Shown here in pieces: positions 27,351 through 37,910 of a stretch of 64,000 nucleotides of DNA. Positions within the stretch are counted from its first letter, which is position 1. The number at the start of each line of letters is the position of its first letter. The DNA is from Nocardiopsis sp. ATB16-24 (lineage in GTDB: Bacteria; Actinomycetota; Actinomycetes; Streptosporangiales; Streptosporangiaceae), in NCBI RefSeq assembly GCF_030271535.1, contig NZ_JASCXJ010000012.1, forward strand, positions 62,001 through 126,000. The letters are read 5' to 3'. Both the position numbers and the translations under genes were made by a program. Below the pieces are notes generated by a model. The model saw nothing but the letters and a program-made list of their open reading frames with translations, made no database searches and had not been told where the DNA came from.

Positions 27351-29186
27351 TCAGAGGCGGTGGTCGGGGTCGGACCGGTCGTCGTCGGGGTCCGAGCCGG
27401 GCGATCCGTCGTGCGCGCCGTCCTGCGGCGGCGGTCCCCCGTAGGCGGGGCCCGCCGGCGGGCCCTGGGGCGGGGGCGTGCCCTGCGGAAGGTCGTCGTC
27501 CTCCAACAGGGCGGCCATGTCCGCGGACATCGTCGACTCCTCGGCCCTCTCGCCACGCCACTCGTCGCGCGACTCCCGGTCCTGGGCGCCCATCACCGAG
27601 TCCATGTCGGTGTCATGGGTCCTTGTGGAGTGGTCCTCCTCCGGACCGGCCCAGGAGGAGGCGAGGTAGGCGCTGTCGTAGGCGTCGTTGGAGCCGAAGG
27701 GGGAACCGGACGGAGGCGGCCCCAAAGGAGCGGACCGCGGGTCCGGCGCGGGTGGGTCCACCGGCGGTTCGAAGGAGCCCCCGGTGGTCGCGTACGGATC
27801 GGCGGGGGCCTCGGGGGCCGGGCCGGGGAAGGCCGTTCCCGCCGGGGCGGCGGAGGCACGACCCTTGTTGGTGTCACTGCCCAGATAGGTGAGGGCTGCG
27901 ACGGTGATCGCCGCGAGCCCCGCACGCAGGGTGGGTTCGCGGGCGGGCGCGAAGAACGGCGAGTGATTGCTGGGGACGTTGCCCATCTTCTCGTACGGGG
28001 TGGCCCCGGGGGCGGCCTCCCACACGTCGTGCGGGGTGGCGCCGACGAACCAGAACACGTACGGGATCGGCTGCGAGTCCCCGGGCAGGCCGAAGTAACC
28101 GAAGTCCTCGGTCGCCGGCGAAGGGTCGGGAAGGTGGATGACGTAGTCGTCACCGAAGTAGGCGTGGTGCGCGGCGGCGACGGCGGCGGTGCTCTGGGCA
28201 TCGTTGAAGGTGACGCCGGCACTCTGGAAACACTCGATCTCCGGCTCGCGGGGGGCGCCGGAGGCGGCCGCCTCCGCGCGTACGATCCGTTCGATGGCCG
28301 TCTCCAACAACATGGCGACGTTGTCGTTCAGGGCCCTGGTGTTGATCTCCAGGTAGGCCTCGTCGGGGATGATGTTGGCCTTCGTCCCGGCCTGGATCCT
28401 GCCGACGGTGAGCACCGCCATCTCACTGGGGCTGATCTCGCGCGAGACCACTCCCTGGAGACGGGTGACGATGTTCGCGGCGATGACCACCGGGTCCACG
28501 GTCGTGTTCGGCAGAGAGGCGTGGCCTCCCTCCCCGTACACCCGCACCCGGTAGGAGTGAGAGGCGCCCAGGATGATACCGGCGCGATGGGAGATCAGCC
28601 CGGCGGGCTGGGGACCCAGGTGCTGGCCCAGGACGACGTCGGGGCGGCCGAACCGGTCGAAGAGCCCGTCCTCCAGCATGGCCTGCGCGCCGTCGAGGGT
28701 CTCCTCCCCCGGTTGGGCCACGATCATCACCGTCCCGGCCCACTCGTCACGGGTCTCCGCGAGGAGGTCGGCCGCGCCCACGAGGCAGGCGGTGTGGGCG
28801 TCGTGCCCGCACGCGTGCATGACGGGGACCTCGACACCGTCGGCGTCGGTGGTGCGGCTGGTGCTGGCGTAGGGCAGTCCGGTCCTCTCCTCCATGGGAA
28901 GTGCGTCCATGTCGGCGCGCAGCATCACCGTGGGGCCGGGGCCGTTGCGCAGGATGCCCACGACGCCGGTTCCGCCCACTCCCTTGTGCACTTCGTAACC
29001 GCTTCGCACGAGCCACTCGGCCACCGCGCTGGCGGTGCGGTGCTCGGCGTGGGAGAGCTCGGGGTTCTTGTGCAGATCGACGTAGAACCCCTCCACGAGC
29101 GGGAAGAGCTCGTCGAGGAGTCGCATGACCGCGTTCCCGTGCTGGGCGGCACGGTCGGGGTCCACCGCGTGCGGCACGGCTTCCAC
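27351..29186 (-). CDS. M20-family amidohydrolase with disordered C-terminal extension
   Basis: 611 residues, about 170 longer than usual for M20D amidohydrolases. Metal-site motifs are ADMDALPMEE (91-100), MHACGHDAHT (123-132; C126 and H128) and QPGEE (158-162; catalytic Glu). The lid domain carries the YGEGGHAS motif. From about 440 onward the sequence is Pro/Gly/Asp-rich and disordered, with the acidic patch ALLEDDDLPQG near the end. It likely removes N-acyl or amide groups from amino-acid conjugates. The start GTG at 29186 is the one chosen; GTGs at 29177 and 29165 are also in frame. Confidence 0.9.
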   Translation of the reverse strand: MEAVPHAVDPDRAAQHGNAVMRLLDELFPLVEGFYVDLHKNPELSHAEHRTASAVAEWLVRSGYEVHKGVGGTGVVGILRNGPGPTVMLRADMDALPMEERTGLPYASTSRTTDADGVEVPVMHACGHDAHTACLVGAADLLAETRDEWAGTVMIVAQPGEETLDGAQAMLEDGLFDRFGRPDVVLGQHLGPQPAGLISHRAGIILGASHSYRVRVYGEGGHASLPNTTVDPVVIAANIVTRLQGVVSREISPSEMAVLTVGRIQAGTKANIIPDEAYLEINTRALNDNVAMLLETAIERIVRAEAAASGAPREPEIECFQSAGVTFNDAQSTAAVAAAHHAYFGDDYVIHLPDPSPATEDFGYFGLPGDSQPIPYVFWFVGATPHDVWEAAPGATPYEKMGNVPSNHSPFFAPAREPTLRAGLAAITVAALTYLGSDTNKGRASAAPAGTAFPGPAPEAPADPYATTGGSFEPPVDPPAPDPRSAPLGPPPSGSPFGSNDAYDSAYLASSWAGPEEDHSTRTHDTDMDSVMGAQDRESRDEWRGERAEESTMSADMAALLEDDDLPQGTPPPQGPPAGPAYGGPPPQDGAHDGSPGSDPDDDRSDPDHRL

Positions 29187-29622
29187 CGCCTTCTTCCGTA
29201 TCTCGACTGGGTCGGAACTGCCCAGCGGGCATCTGACCGCACAGCCTATCGGCGCACCCGATCACCGGCACACACTGGCGCGTTCACCCACGGTGTGCCT
29301 CGGCGTGTCGTATGAGTTAGGGTCTGCATGCGGAAAGCCATCCCCCGCCGCGCCGCCCTCGTACACCGGTCCCACAGGTTCCGTGTGGGGAGGGTTTCGG
29401 TGACTTTCCTCAATCAAGGGGAGAACTGCTGGCATCCCTTGCTACATCACAGTAAGGTAACGCAGCACATGTTCCTCCGCCCGAAACCACGGTGCCCCCT
29501 CGCCCGCCATGCGACACCGATCCCTGCCGCGTACCGGCCCGTCCCGTCGGCCCCGGTCACGAACACGCGACCGGGGACAACACGCACATGTCCCAGAAAC
29601 AGAGTGATCTCGGAGTCCACTC
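29187..29622. other. Divergent intergenic region with a leader hairpin
   Basis: 436 bp between the divergent M20 and acyltransferase genes. CCCCGGTC (29551-29558) pairs with GACCGGGG (29569-29576) around a 10-base loop, 47 bp before the acyltransferase GTG, so it would sit in that mRNA leader if the promoter is upstream. No gene is supported here. Confidence 0.45.
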
Positions 29623-30804
29623 GTGGCCTCATCCGCAATCAGTCCGGCGTCCCAGAGTCCGGAACCGGGGCAAGGCGCGACCACCCTGGCCAAGGACACG
29701 ACATCCGCTGAGTCGGCACCCTCACCGAACCGTGACGCACGTCTGGACAACGCCAAGTTCATCCTGATCGCACTGGTCGTCGTCGGCCACGCGATCGAGC
29801 CACTACGCGACTACGGGCCCACCAGTGCCCTGTACTACTGGATCTACTTCTTCCACATGCCCGCGTTCATCCTGATCAGCGGCTACCTGTCCCGGTCCTT
29901 CGACGCCTCGTCGAACCGGGTGGAGAAACTGGTCCTGTCCCTCGCGGTGCCCTATCTCCTCTTCTGGACGGTCCACCAGAGCATCTACTTCGTCGAGCGC
30001 GGCGGCATGCCCGACTCCCTGTCGGTGCTCAAGCCCACCTGGACCCTGTGGTTCCTGGTCGCCCTCTTCCTCTGGCGCCTGAGCGTACCGGTCTGGAAGC
30101 GGCTGCGCTGGCCGGTGCTCATCGCGGTGGCCGTCTCGATGTTCGCCGCCACCGCCGACCTGGGAGGGACGCTGTCGTTGGGCCGCGTCCTGAGTTTCCT
30201 GCCGTTCTTCGTCCTGGGGCTGAGCCTGCGCCGCGAGCACTTCGCCCACCTGGACAGGCTGTGGGTCCGGATCGCGTCCGTGCTGGTCCTGGGCGCGACG
30301 GCGGTCCTGGCCGTGCCGATCTCCGACCACCTGAGTCGGGACTGGCTCTTTTGGAGGGACAGCCTCACCGACCGGGACATCGATCCGCTGCTGCCCAGCT
30401 TCGGCCTCCGGCTGGCCTTCATGGGCCTGGCTCTGGCGATGACCATCGCCATGCTCGCGTTGACGCCGAGACGACGCACGTGGTTCACGGCCTTGGGCGC
30501 CTACACCCTCTACGTGTACCTGGGGCACTCGGTGGCGCTGCTCCTGCTCAAGGCCTCGCCCTGGTACGACCTCATGTCCGGGGCGATGGGGCTCCTCACC
30601 ACGATCGCGCTGGCCCTGGTGCTGACCCTCGTCCTGTGCGCCCCTTGGGTACGCCGCGGCATGCGGTGGGCCGTGGAGCCCCAGTTGACATGGTTCCTGC
30701 GCAAGGACTCCCCTCTTCGCCCCGAGAACCGGAGCCCGACCTCCGGGGCGAAGGACGACACCTCCAGGGCGAAGGAGGAGGACCGGGACGAGGCGAAGAC
30801 CTGA
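29623..30804 (+). CDS. Acyltransferase family 3 membrane protein
   Basis: 393 residues with about 10 TM helices and a charged C-terminal tail. The first helix begins RLDNAKFILIALVVVGHAIEP, the Acyl_transf_3 signature with the conserved His on helix 1. FHMPAFILISGYL is the second conserved block. Family members O-acetylate sugars in cell-wall or surface polymers, often resembling fucose 4-O-acetylase. The acceptor is unknown. The start is GTG at 29623. It is convergent with the CDP-alcohol phosphatidyltransferase gene across a very strong hairpin. Confidence 0.88.
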   Translation: MASSAISPASQSPEPGQGATTLAKDTTSAESAPSPNRDARLDNAKFILIALVVVGHAIEPLRDYGPTSALYYWIYFFHMPAFILISGYLSRSFDASSNRVEKLVLSLAVPYLLFWTVHQSIYFVERGGMPDSLSVLKPTWTLWFLVALFLWRLSVPVWKRLRWPVLIAVAVSMFAATADLGGTLSLGRVLSFLPFFVLGLSLRREHFAHLDRLWVRIASVLVLGATAVLAVPISDHLSRDWLFWRDSLTDRDIDPLLPSFGLRLAFMGLALAMTIAMLALTPRRRTWFTALGAYTLYVYLGHSVALLLLKASPWYDLMSGAMGLLTTIALALVLTLVLCAPWVRRGMRWAVEPQLTWFLRKDSPLRPENRSPTSGAKDDTSRAKEEDRDEAKT

Positions 30805-30835
30805 CCCTCTTCGCAGGGCATCACCGGGTGACCGA

Positions 30836-30885
30836 GGAGGACGGGCGGGGCGGTGCGCCGTGGCGCACCGCCCCGCCCGTCCTCC
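30836..30885. terminator. 24-bp perfect inverted repeat, bidirectional terminator
   Basis: The arms at 30836-30859 and 30862-30885 are perfect complements with a 2-base centre, and there is no T-tract. It lies between the convergent acyltransferase and phosphatidyltransferase genes, so it can terminate both strands. Confidence 0.75.
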
Positions 30886-30907
30886 CGCCACCGCGTGGCG
30901 GTCGGAC

Positions 30908-31855
30908 TCAGCTTCCGCCGCCGGACGCCGAGACGCCGGCCTGGTCGGCGCCCACGGCCCGGGAGGCGAGCAGCGTGCGACGACGCGCCTCGAACCTGCG
31001 CGTGTCCTTCCACAGCCGCAGCACCAGGACCAGCTCGAAGAAGGCCAGGGCCACGACGGAGAACACCGCGACCGGGATGATCAGACTGTTCAACGGGGTG
31101 AAGAAGGCCACCAGCACGGTCACCGGGGCCACCACGCACAGGAACATCTCGAACTCGATGCCGCTGAACAGGTGCGGGCGCACCCGGTGCCGCAACAGCG
31201 CATCGCGCACACGCGGGTAGAAGCCGGTGGAGGCGGCCCCCTCCTGACGTTCGGGGACGTCGGCCATCTCGTCGTCCTCGGGATCGGCCTCGCTCCGCCC
31301 CACGGCCTGCAACTGGTCGGTGTCACCGGTCAGCTCGGCGATCTTCTGCTTCATGGACCTGCGGGTCTTGGCGACCTGCGTACCGTTGAGGTAGCGCAGC
31401 AGGTCGAAGAAGACCACCACGGGAGCCACGATCAGGTAGGCGACCTCGCCCGTGACGGCCCACTGGCCGAGCAGGAGGGCCATCACACAGCCGAAGAACC
31501 GGATGCGGTCGAAGACGAAGTCGACCCAGCTCCCGAAGACCGAACCCGTACCCTTCAGCCGGGCGATCTTGCCGTCCATGCAGTCCAGCACGAAGCTGAG
31601 GTGGAACAGCAGGGCCCCCAGCAGCAACCAGGGCCGACCGTTGCCGTCGACGAAGGCCGGTGCGGCGAAGCACAGCGCGGAGAACAGTCCGAGCACCCCG
31701 GCTCCCAGCGTCAACTGGTTGGGGGTGATGCTCGTGCGGTTCGCGGTCCAAACGACCAGGCGTCCGGCCAGTGGGTCCACAAGGAAGACCGTCCACCAGG
31801 CGTCCTTGGCCTTGTAGGTCTCTTCCTTGACTTGCGCGAACGTGAAACGCGGCAT
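30908..31855 (-). CDS. CDP-alcohol phosphatidyltransferase family protein
   Basis: 315 residues. The catalytic motif D-G-x2-A-R-x8-G-x3-D-x3-D is intact (CMDGKIARLKG through SWVDFVFDR), inside a 6-TM core interrupted by a charged loop. The enzyme transfers a phosphatidyl or diacylglycerol-phosphate group from a CDP-alcohol to an alcohol acceptor in phospholipid synthesis; the acceptor cannot be read. The start ATG at 31855 is supported by GGAG with seven-nt spacing, which excludes a longer N-terminus. Confidence 0.9.
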   Translation of the reverse strand: MPRFTFAQVKEETYKAKDAWWTVFLVDPLAGRLVVWTANRTSITPNQLTLGAGVLGLFSALCFAAPAFVDGNGRPWLLLGALLFHLSFVLDCMDGKIARLKGTGSVFGSWVDFVFDRIRFFGCVMALLLGQWAVTGEVAYLIVAPVVVFFDLLRYLNGTQVAKTRRSMKQKIAELTGDTDQLQAVGRSEADPEDDEMADVPERQEGAASTGFYPRVRDALLRHRVRPHLFSGIEFEMFLCVVAPVTVLVAFFTPLNSLIIPVAVFSVVALAFFELVLVLRLWKDTRRFEARRRTLLASRAVGADQAGVSASGGGS

Positions 31856-32012
31856 GCGGGTTCTCCAGGAAGGCCCTCCCCCCACCAGGGTCCCGGCGCT
31901 CGACGACACGCTGACGAGGACGGGGAGGAGGGCGATGTCGGCGAAGATCCGAGTCATCATGCCAGACCGGAGGGCCTTCGACCTAATCCATCGCGTCATA
32001 CTTGTCTGGTAA

Positions 32013-33530
<1,518 letters not shown>

Positions 33531-33549
33531 GCCACCGGCCCGGTGGGGA

Positions 33550-33584
33550 GGGTCGGCCGCCCGGTCCGCCAGAGCGGCCGGCCC
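33550..33584. terminator. Hairpin between convergent guaB1 and endonuclease V genes
   Basis: Arms 33550-33560 and 33574-33584 pair over 11 bp, with one G-U in the plus-strand transcript. It lies in the 65-bp gap between convergent stops. Confidence 0.55.
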
Positions 33585-33595
33585 GAGGGAACACG

Positions 33596-34381
33596 CTATC
33601 GGGCCGCGTCCCCTCCCTCCTCCTTCTCGGCGAGTACCGCCTTGCGGTACTCGCCGCAGAGTTTGTCGGCGTACCTGACCGGCTCGGGCACCCGGTACCG
33701 GGGGGCCAACCGCAGCACGAGCTCGGCCACGCCCTCCAGGTCCACCCGGTGTCCGACGGACACGTAGACGGGTTTGACGCCCACACGTGTACGCAACACG
33801 CGCCCGATGACCTCGCGGCCCTGTTCGGCCAGCGCGAAGGAGTCGGGGACCACCTCCGAGCGTCCGGCGACCATGGGGGTCCAGTCCCCCCGTTCGTTCC
33901 CTGGCACGCTGTGTCTGCCGTAGAGCACCGACTTGGCCGAACCCGCCACCGGAAGGTCCAGCAGCACCCCCAGATGACAGGCGACCCCGAACCGACGGGG
34001 ATGCGCCAGGCCGAAGCCGTCGCACAGGTAGACGTCGGGGGTCACCCGCAGTCTGCCCAGCGCCTCCAGGACCGGCGGTGCCTCGCGGAACCCGAAGAGT
34101 CCCGAGATGTAGGGGAAGGAGGGTTCGGAGGAGATGGTGACGGACTCGACCACCTCCAGGGTCCGGACGTCCATGACCACGGCCGCGGCGGCGAGGGCCG
34201 TGTTGTCCTTGGCGTAACTGACGTCCAGGCCCGCCACCAGCCGCACCGCGTCCACGTCCAGCGGCTCCACGCGCACCCGGTCGGCCAGGCGCCGTTGGAG
34301 CGCGACGGCCTCCTTGGGGTCGTCGGGCCAGTTCTCGGGGTCGTCCAGGACACGCGCGACCCGTTCGGCGATCTCCGACAC
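33596..34381 (-). CDS. nfi: Endonuclease V (deoxyinosine repair)
   Basis: 261 residues. The catalytic Asp is in AGLDVSYAKDN (D53). The strand-opening wedge is FPYISGLFGFRE, and the inosine-pocket region is DVYLCDGFGLAHPRRFG. GSAKSVLYG carries the conserved Lys. The enzyme nicks DNA (or RNA) one base 3' of deaminated adenine. The start GTG at 34381 has AGGAGG seven nt upstream. It is divergent from the DUF3592 gene. Confidence 0.94.
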   Translation of the reverse strand: MSEIAERVARVLDDPENWPDDPKEAVALQRRLADRVRVEPLDVDAVRLVAGLDVSYAKDNTALAAAAVVMDVRTLEVVESVTISSEPSFPYISGLFGFREAPPVLEALGRLRVTPDVYLCDGFGLAHPRRFGVACHLGVLLDLPVAGSAKSVLYGRHSVPGNERGDWTPMVAGRSEVVPDSFALAEQGREVIGRVLRTRVGVKPVYVSVGHRVDLEGVAELVLRLAPRYRVPEPVRYADKLCGEYRKAVLAEKEEGGDAAR

Positions 34382-34553
34382 CCTGGTTCCTCCTGTTCCC
34401 TCGATGATCCGCGGTCCCCATCCAATCCCAACCTCGGGATCGCTTCCCGCCCACGCCTCACGTGACCGCGCGGGTCCCGAACGTGTACGACCCTTCGAGC
34501 AGTACCGTCGCCATGTCAGCCTGTCCCCTGGAAACTTTGGGAGGACGCCCGCG

Positions 34554-34949
34554 ATGGTCCACCTCTACCCCCTGCTCCCCCTTCTCTCGGGTGTGGTCAT
34601 CCTCTGGGTGGTGGCGCGCGACACCCGTGTCGAACTCCGCCTGGTCCGTCACGGGATGCGGGCCAAGGCGCGGGTGATCGGCTACCACGAGACCTCCACG
34701 GCCTCGCGCATGATCGTGCAGTTCCGCACCGAGGACGGCCAGGAGGTGCACGCCGAACACGAGAACACCGGATGGACCGCCTCCCGCTCCGGGGAGATCG
34801 TGACCGTCGCCTACGACCCCGACCGGCCCGACCTGGCCCGGATCGTGGCCGCGCCGTGGCTGTCGCACTGGGTCCGGGGCATGTTCGCGGCCCTGGGAGT
34901 GGTCCTGATGTCCACGGGACTGCTGTTGGGCTATCTGGAGTGGCGTTAG
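34554..34949 (+). CDS. DUF3592 membrane protein
   Basis: 131 residues. Two TM helices flank a beta-rich middle (N-terminal LPLLSGVVILWVVA and C-terminal MFAALGVVLMSTGLLLGYL), with the KARVIGYHETSTAS and VTVAYDPDRPDLARI segments typical of DUF3592 proteins. The function is unknown. The start ATG at 34554 has GGGAGGA about eight nt upstream. It precedes the conservon by 424 bp and is probably not co-transcribed with it. Confidence 0.85.
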   Translation: MVHLYPLLPLLSGVVILWVVARDTRVELRLVRHGMRAKARVIGYHETSTASRMIVQFRTEDGQEVHAEHENTGWTASRSGEIVTVAYDPDRPDLARIVAAPWLSHWVRGMFAALGVVLMSTGLLLGYLEWR

Positions 34950-35035
34950 TCGTGTGCGGAACGTGGACGCGTCACCCGAGATCGGAGACGAAGCGACGAA
35001 CGGGTCGGAGCGCAGGTTGCGCACACCTCCCGCGT

Positions 35036-35061
35036 ATGTGACCTTTGTCCTATTGTCACAT
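35036..35061. promoter_or_regulatory. Inverted repeat ATGTGAC-N12-GTCACAT upstream of the conservon
   Basis: Perfect 7-bp arms at 35036-35042 and 35055-35061. The spacing differs from the CRP consensus, so no regulator is assigned. It overlaps the candidate -35 TTGTCA at 35053-35058. Confidence 0.4.
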
Positions 35062-35100
35062 CCTTAACAGGAGAGAACACTCCTAACAGGCATCTGGGAA

Positions 35101-35130
35101 GTGGACACCCCTCTTTCCGAGTGGACATCC
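35101..35130 (+). repeat. Two direct repeats GTGGACAYCC spaced 20 bp apart
   Basis: GTGGACACCC (35101-35110) and GTGGACATCC (35121-35130), start to start exactly 20 bp, about two helical turns. This would put two protein-binding faces on the same side of the helix, upstream of cvnA. Confidence 0.4.
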
Positions 35131-35373
35131 TCGCTCTTCGTGGCAGACTGCCCCCGTCCCGGATATTTCAGCGTTTCATCGGCGAGATACGATCCCCACG
35201 CCGAAATCCCGCGTTCGTGGTCGCCCTGCGATGGTCCCGGGCCGAAGCCCCCAGAGGGCGCCGCACGCGGGCGGAGGGCCACGCACAGGCGGGCCGTGAG
35301 GTACCGGACCCCAGGTACCCGGTGACGAAGGCCCACCCCCGAAGGACCCCGGACGCGGATCGACAGGAGAACC

Positions 35374-37908
35374 GTGCAGGCAGTACCCAGAAGAAGCGGC
35401 CGGAGCATCACCGCCCGTATCCGCGCGATGGTCATGATCCCCGTCACCGCCCTGGTGGTGCTCTGGTTGATCCTCACCCTCGTCCTCACCGGGGACGCGG
35501 TCATCCAGCTCCTCCGCTCCAAGGCCACCGACGAAATGGTCATCCCCGCCGCGATCGGCCTCGTGGACATCATGCAGGAGCGTTCACAGACGATCGCCTA
35601 CCTCGAACACCCCGAGGACCCCGATCTGGAGAGCCGGTTGGAACAGGCCCGGGAGCGCACCGACGACTCCATGGGCGTGGTCGTCGAGGAGCTGATCGAC
35701 TTCGCCGACCTGGCCGCCGGTGACAGCGGTCTCCACATCGAACTGCTGCACGAGCGGTACCAGGACATCGGCGCGATGCGTGAGTCGGTGGACTCGGGAG
35801 AGGCCTCCCGGAGCGACGTCCTCGACTACTACAACCAACTGGTCCTGCACGGAGCGGACAGCTTCGACAGCCAGGGCCGCTACGGCACCTCCGGGGATGC
35901 GGTCAGCCCCGGTTTCACCGCGGTCTACGTCTTTCGCGCGGTGGACCTGTTCTCCCAGACCGACACACAGATCACGCGCGCCTTCGCCAACGACGAGCTC
36001 ACGCTGGAGGACCAGCGCAAGTTCACCGAGCTGGTCGGGGCCTACGAGAGCTTCCTCTCCGCCAACGGCCACTACCTGGAGGGCGACGGCCAGCAGGAGC
36101 GGTTGACCGCGGTGCTGGAGAGCGAGGAGTACGCCGCCCTCACCCGCATGCAGGACGCCATCATCGACCGTCAGGTCACCACCGAGACGGTCACCGACCC
36201 GATCACCCTCATGCCCGACGAGGTCGAGGACCTGTCCATGCCGGTGGACCAGGCCGAGTGGTCCGAGGCCTACGATCACGTGCTCGCCGAGTTCACCGAG
36301 ATCGGCGCCGACGAGGCCGTGTACTCCACCGCGCTCCTTCGCGCGAGCGCCAACCGCGCCGTGCTCGTGGCCCTGGGGGGCAGCCTGGGCGTCGCCGCCG
36401 TCATCGTGGTCGCCTTCCTGCTCGCCCGCCGCTCCTCCCAGACGCTCACCGAGCGCCTGCTGCGTCTGCGCGACGACTCCAACGACCTGGCCGACAACCG
36501 TCTTCCCGAGCTCATGCGGCGTCTGCACGCCGGTGATCGGGTGGACACCGAGGCCACCATGTCCACGTTGACCGTGGAGGACGACGAGATCGGTGAGGTC
36601 GCCAAGGCGTTCAACACCGCCCAGCGCGCCGCGATCGACGAGGCGGTGCAGCAGGCCGAACTGCGCCAGGGCGTCAATCGCGTGTTCCTCAACATCGCGC
36701 ACCGCAGCCAGACTCTGGTCCACCGTCAGCTCCGCCTGTTGGACGCGATGGAGCGCGAGCAGGAGGACCCCGAGCAGCTGGCCCAGCTGTTCAAGCTCGA
36801 CCACCTGGCCACCCGTTCGCGCCGCAACGCCGAGAACCTGCTCATCCTGGGCGGTGAGGCGCCGGGACGCACCTGGCACCGTCCGATGCCGCTGATCGAC
36901 GTGTTGCGCGGCGCCATCTCCGAGTCCGGTGACTACACCCGTGTCAAACGCGAGCGCATGGCCCGTGTGCACCTCAACGGTCCGGCCGTGGCCGACGTCA
37001 TCCACCTGGTCGCCGAGCTGGTGGACAACGCCGCGATGTTCTCCCCGCCGCACACCCATGTGCGCCTGAGCAGCGAGGAGGTGCCCAACGGTGTGACGAT
37101 CGAGATCGAGGACCGCGGCCTGGGCATGACCGAGAGCGAGTTCGAGGCCGCGAACGAGCTTTTGGGCAGTCCTCCCGAGTTCGACGTCATGCGCCTGAAC
37201 GAGAAGATGCGCCTCGGCCTGTTCGTGGTCTCACGTCTGGCACACCGTCATGGCATCCGCGTGCACCTGCGCCCGTCCCCCTACGGGGGCGTACAGGCGA
37301 TCGTCCTGCTGCCGCACGAGCTCATCTCCGGGGAACGCACCGCCCTCCCCGAGGGCGACACCGCCGAGAACACGTGGGACGTGCGCGAGATCCTCGAGCG
37401 GAGCTCCGGCACGCCGGAGCCCGGCAACGGCGCCAAGCCCGTGTTGTCCCCGGTCTCCACTCCGGACAAGGAGGGCGCGGGCAAGGCCACGTCCCCCTCC
37501 GAGGGACCCCGGGCCGGAAGAGACGAAGACCTCCTGGGCGACGCTCCCATCGAATCCGAGGCCACGGGCCGCCCTGCCCTGCCCACACGGAAGCCGACGA
37601 TCAGCACGGTTCCCACCCCCCCGGACTCCGGGGCCGCGTCACCGAGCATGGTCCAAGCCCGAGGCGGTAGGCCGCCGCTGCCCAAGCGGCGCCCCCAGGA
37701 GAACCTGGCACCGCAGCTGGCGAACAGCCTGGAGACCGACTCGGGGAACGGCCCCGCGGAGGGCGGCACGTCCGCCCCGAGCACACCCCAGGAGAACACG
37801 GAGCGGCTGGCTCGCCTACGCCGGAACATGTCCGCGTTCCAGCAGGGGACCGACCGCGGACGGCGCGAAGGCAAGCAGCAGACCAACGAGACCGACAAGG
37901 ACACGTAA
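35374..37908 (+). CDS. cvnA: Conservon sensor kinase CvnA (nitrate/sulfonate-sensing-type domain, HAMP, HATPase)
   Basis: 844 residues. TM1 lies at about 20-43, then a long helical extracellular domain (about 50-325) resembling the NIT sensing domain, TM2 at about 330-353, a HAMP-like linker and an ATPase domain. N-box ELVDNAAMFSP, G1 EDRGLGM and G2 LGLFVVSRLA are visible. The usual phospho-His box is not clear; the region NIAHRSQTLVHRQL stands in its place. A 190-residue Pro/Ser/Glu-rich tail follows. It is the first gene of a four-gene conservon, in which the kinase-like protein, CvnB, CvnC and the GTPase CvnD form a membrane complex likened to a GPCR system. The start is GTG at 35374. Confidence 0.92.
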   Translation: MQAVPRRSGRSITARIRAMVMIPVTALVVLWLILTLVLTGDAVIQLLRSKATDEMVIPAAIGLVDIMQERSQTIAYLEHPEDPDLESRLEQARERTDDSMGVVVEELIDFADLAAGDSGLHIELLHERYQDIGAMRESVDSGEASRSDVLDYYNQLVLHGADSFDSQGRYGTSGDAVSPGFTAVYVFRAVDLFSQTDTQITRAFANDELTLEDQRKFTELVGAYESFLSANGHYLEGDGQQERLTAVLESEEYAALTRMQDAIIDRQVTTETVTDPITLMPDEVEDLSMPVDQAEWSEAYDHVLAEFTEIGADEAVYSTALLRASANRAVLVALGGSLGVAAVIVVAFLLARRSSQTLTERLLRLRDDSNDLADNRLPELMRRLHAGDRVDTEATMSTLTVEDDEIGEVAKAFNTAQRAAIDEAVQQAELRQGVNRVFLNIAHRSQTLVHRQLRLLDAMEREQEDPEQLAQLFKLDHLATRSRRNAENLLILGGEAPGRTWHRPMPLIDVLRGAISESGDYTRVKRERMARVHLNGPAVADVIHLVAELVDNAAMFSPPHTHVRLSSEEVPNGVTIEIEDRGLGMTESEFEAANELLGSPPEFDVMRLNEKMRLGLFVVSRLAHRHGIRVHLRPSPYGGVQAIVLLPHELISGERTALPEGDTAENTWDVREILERSSGTPEPGNGAKPVLSPVSTPDKEGAGKATSPSEGPRAGRDEDLLGDAPIESEATGRPALPTRKPTISTVPTPPDSGAASPSMVQARGGRPPLPKRRPQENLAPQLANSLETDSGNGPAEGGTSAPSTPQENTERLARLRRNMSAFQQGTDRGRREGKQQTNETDKDT

Positions 37909-37910
37909 CC

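Larger units (their letters stand above)
34950..35373. other. 424-bp conservon upstream region
   Basis: Gene-free region upstream of cvnA. It contains the 7-bp inverted repeat at 35036-35061 and the two 10-bp direct repeats at 35101-35130 (annotated separately). TTGTCA (35053-35058) with AACACT 17 bp downstream (35076-35081) is a possible promoter inside this cluster. Confidence 0.5.

Noticed and set aside
35036-35061. CRP-type site
   Set aside because: The two half-sites resemble TGTGA/TCACA but are 14 bp apart instead of 6, so they do not fit a CRP box.
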